Notes under the pieces: model-generated
Told to the model about the DNA's origin: nothing
Databases searched by the model: none
Seen by the model: only the letters and a program-made list of their open reading frames with translations
In this document: piece by piece, positions 6,109 to 6,436 of the stretch
Layout of the letters: each line of letters opens with the position of its first letter
How positions within the stretch are numbered: the stretch's first letter is position 1
Position numbers and translations under genes: made by a program
DNA from: Anaerolineales bacterium
GTDB taxonomy: Bacteria; Chloroflexota; Anaerolineae; Anaerolineales; Anaerolineaceae
Reading direction: 5' to 3'
NCBI GenBank assembly: GCA_020060485.1
Contig: JAGVAB010000088.1
Location: 1 to 6,436, forward strand
Length of the DNA: 6,436 bases

Positions 6109-6150
6109 AACTCTCTACTCTGGATCAGAGGGGGGAGTTTGTTGTTTTTT
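6109..6150 (+). terminator. Intrinsic terminator of the hydrolase gene, inside the plsY 3' end
   Basis: CTCTG (6118-6122) and CAGAG (6126-6130) make a 5-bp stem around a GAT loop. It extends outward after a small mismatch through CTCTC (6111-6115) with GGGAG (6133-6137), then AA/TT (6109-6110 with 6138-6139). The T-rich tail TTTGTTGTTTTTT (6138-6150) follows on the plus strand only. It lies 36 nt after the hydrolase stop and overlaps the last codons of the convergent minus-strand gene. Confidence 0.65.
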
Positions 6151-6436
6151 CTGGCGGGCGGCACGCAGGCCAACCACCCGTTCCGTGCCTTCCCGCAGGC
6201 GCTGAATGTTGGGCTTCAGCGCCCAAATGAGGATGAATTCCGCAGCCAGACCGTAGACCACATAGGCCCATTCAGCGCCGGGGGCATTCACCAGCACGCG
6301 CACCAGAAAGACAATGGTTGCCAGCAAAGCGATGCTCATGGTGGTCAATGAAGCATAACCGATGACAAAGTAGACAATCAGCGACAGGGGGAAGATAATC
6401 AGACCGCTAGGCGGCCAGAGGGCTAACGCGCCGCCA
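6115..6436 (-). CDS. plsY: Glycerol-3-phosphate acyltransferase PlsY, C-terminal part (partial)
   Basis: Integral membrane acyltransferase that transfers an acyl group from acyl-phosphate to glycerol-3-phosphate, the first step of phospholipid synthesis. The frame stays open to the window edge, so the N-terminal part lies beyond 6436. About 106 residues are visible. They begin in GGALALWPP, include two to three hydrophobic segments, and carry the diagnostic C-terminal NIQRLREGTERVVG, close to the PlsY pattern NI-RL--GTE-K-G. A short Gln/Lys/Pro-rich tail ends at TAG (6115-6117). An internal TTG at 6346-6348 is not the real start. It is convergent with the hydrolase gene (42 nt between stops), and its last codons form that gene's terminator. 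It is a housekeeping gene unrelated to the catabolic cluster. Confidence 0.8.
   Translation of the reverse strand, partial: GGALALWPPSGLIIFPLSLIVYFVIGYASLTTMSIALLATIVFLVRVLVNAPGAEWAYVVYGLAAEFILIWALKPNIQRLREGTERVVGLRAARQKKQQTPPSDPE

Noticed and set aside
6088..6351. Plus-strand frame of 87 codons after the hydrolase
   Set aside because: It runs antisense through the terminator and plsY; the minus-strand product is clearly PlsY.
1..6436. CRISPR array, insertion sequence, rRNA or complete tRNA
   Set aside because: No regularly spaced repeats, transposase motifs or conserved RNA gene sequence seen on either strand.

Overview
This is a bacterial window of roughly 50-55% G+C with dense, mostly rightward genes. 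It reads as accessory amino-acid or compatible-solute metabolism next to one housekeeping gene. The GTG start of the ATPase, the coupled ATGA overlap and the protein flavour would fit Chloroflexota (Anaerolineae-like), but no marker gene settles this and I hold the taxon loosely.

Layout. Positions 1-434 hold no convincing gene. They carry a -10 box (305-310) flanked by a CAATTC/GAATTG inverted repeat that looks like an operator. A polar-amino-acid ABC importer follows in the order permease (435-1076), ATPase (1122-1919), permease (1916-2596); no substrate-binding protein is in the window. A probable intrinsic terminator (2629-2671) separates it from the catabolic genes. These are a 55-codon in-frame remnant of a fold-type II PLP dehydratase of the threonine dehydratase/EutB type (2688-2855), an intact ornithine-cyclodeaminase-family protein closest to EutC (2882-3871), and a class I/II aminotransferase (3896-5026). 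The aminotransferase ends at a strong terminator (5038-5060). A well-formed promoter overlaps the terminator's T-tract and drives a monocistronic metallo-beta-lactamase-fold hydrolase (5233-6072). Its leader of about 140 nt contains a perfect 13-bp inverted repeat. The hydrolase converges on the 3' end of plsY on the minus strand (6115 to the window edge).

How the genes may work together. The importer, EutB-like and EutC-like proteins resemble the ehu/eut (ectoine and hydroxyectoine uptake and use) clusters of proteobacteria. A simple reading is import of a small zwitterionic or amino-acid-like solute, modification by the EutB/EutC-type pair, and transamination. The dehydratase is reduced to three short conserved pieces, so this pathway is either broken here or has been re-purposed. 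EutA, EutD, EutE and the binding protein are absent from the window. The most unusual items are the mini-EutB relic, the hydrolase with Asn in place of a conserved metal-binding His, and the two palindromic regulatory regions.
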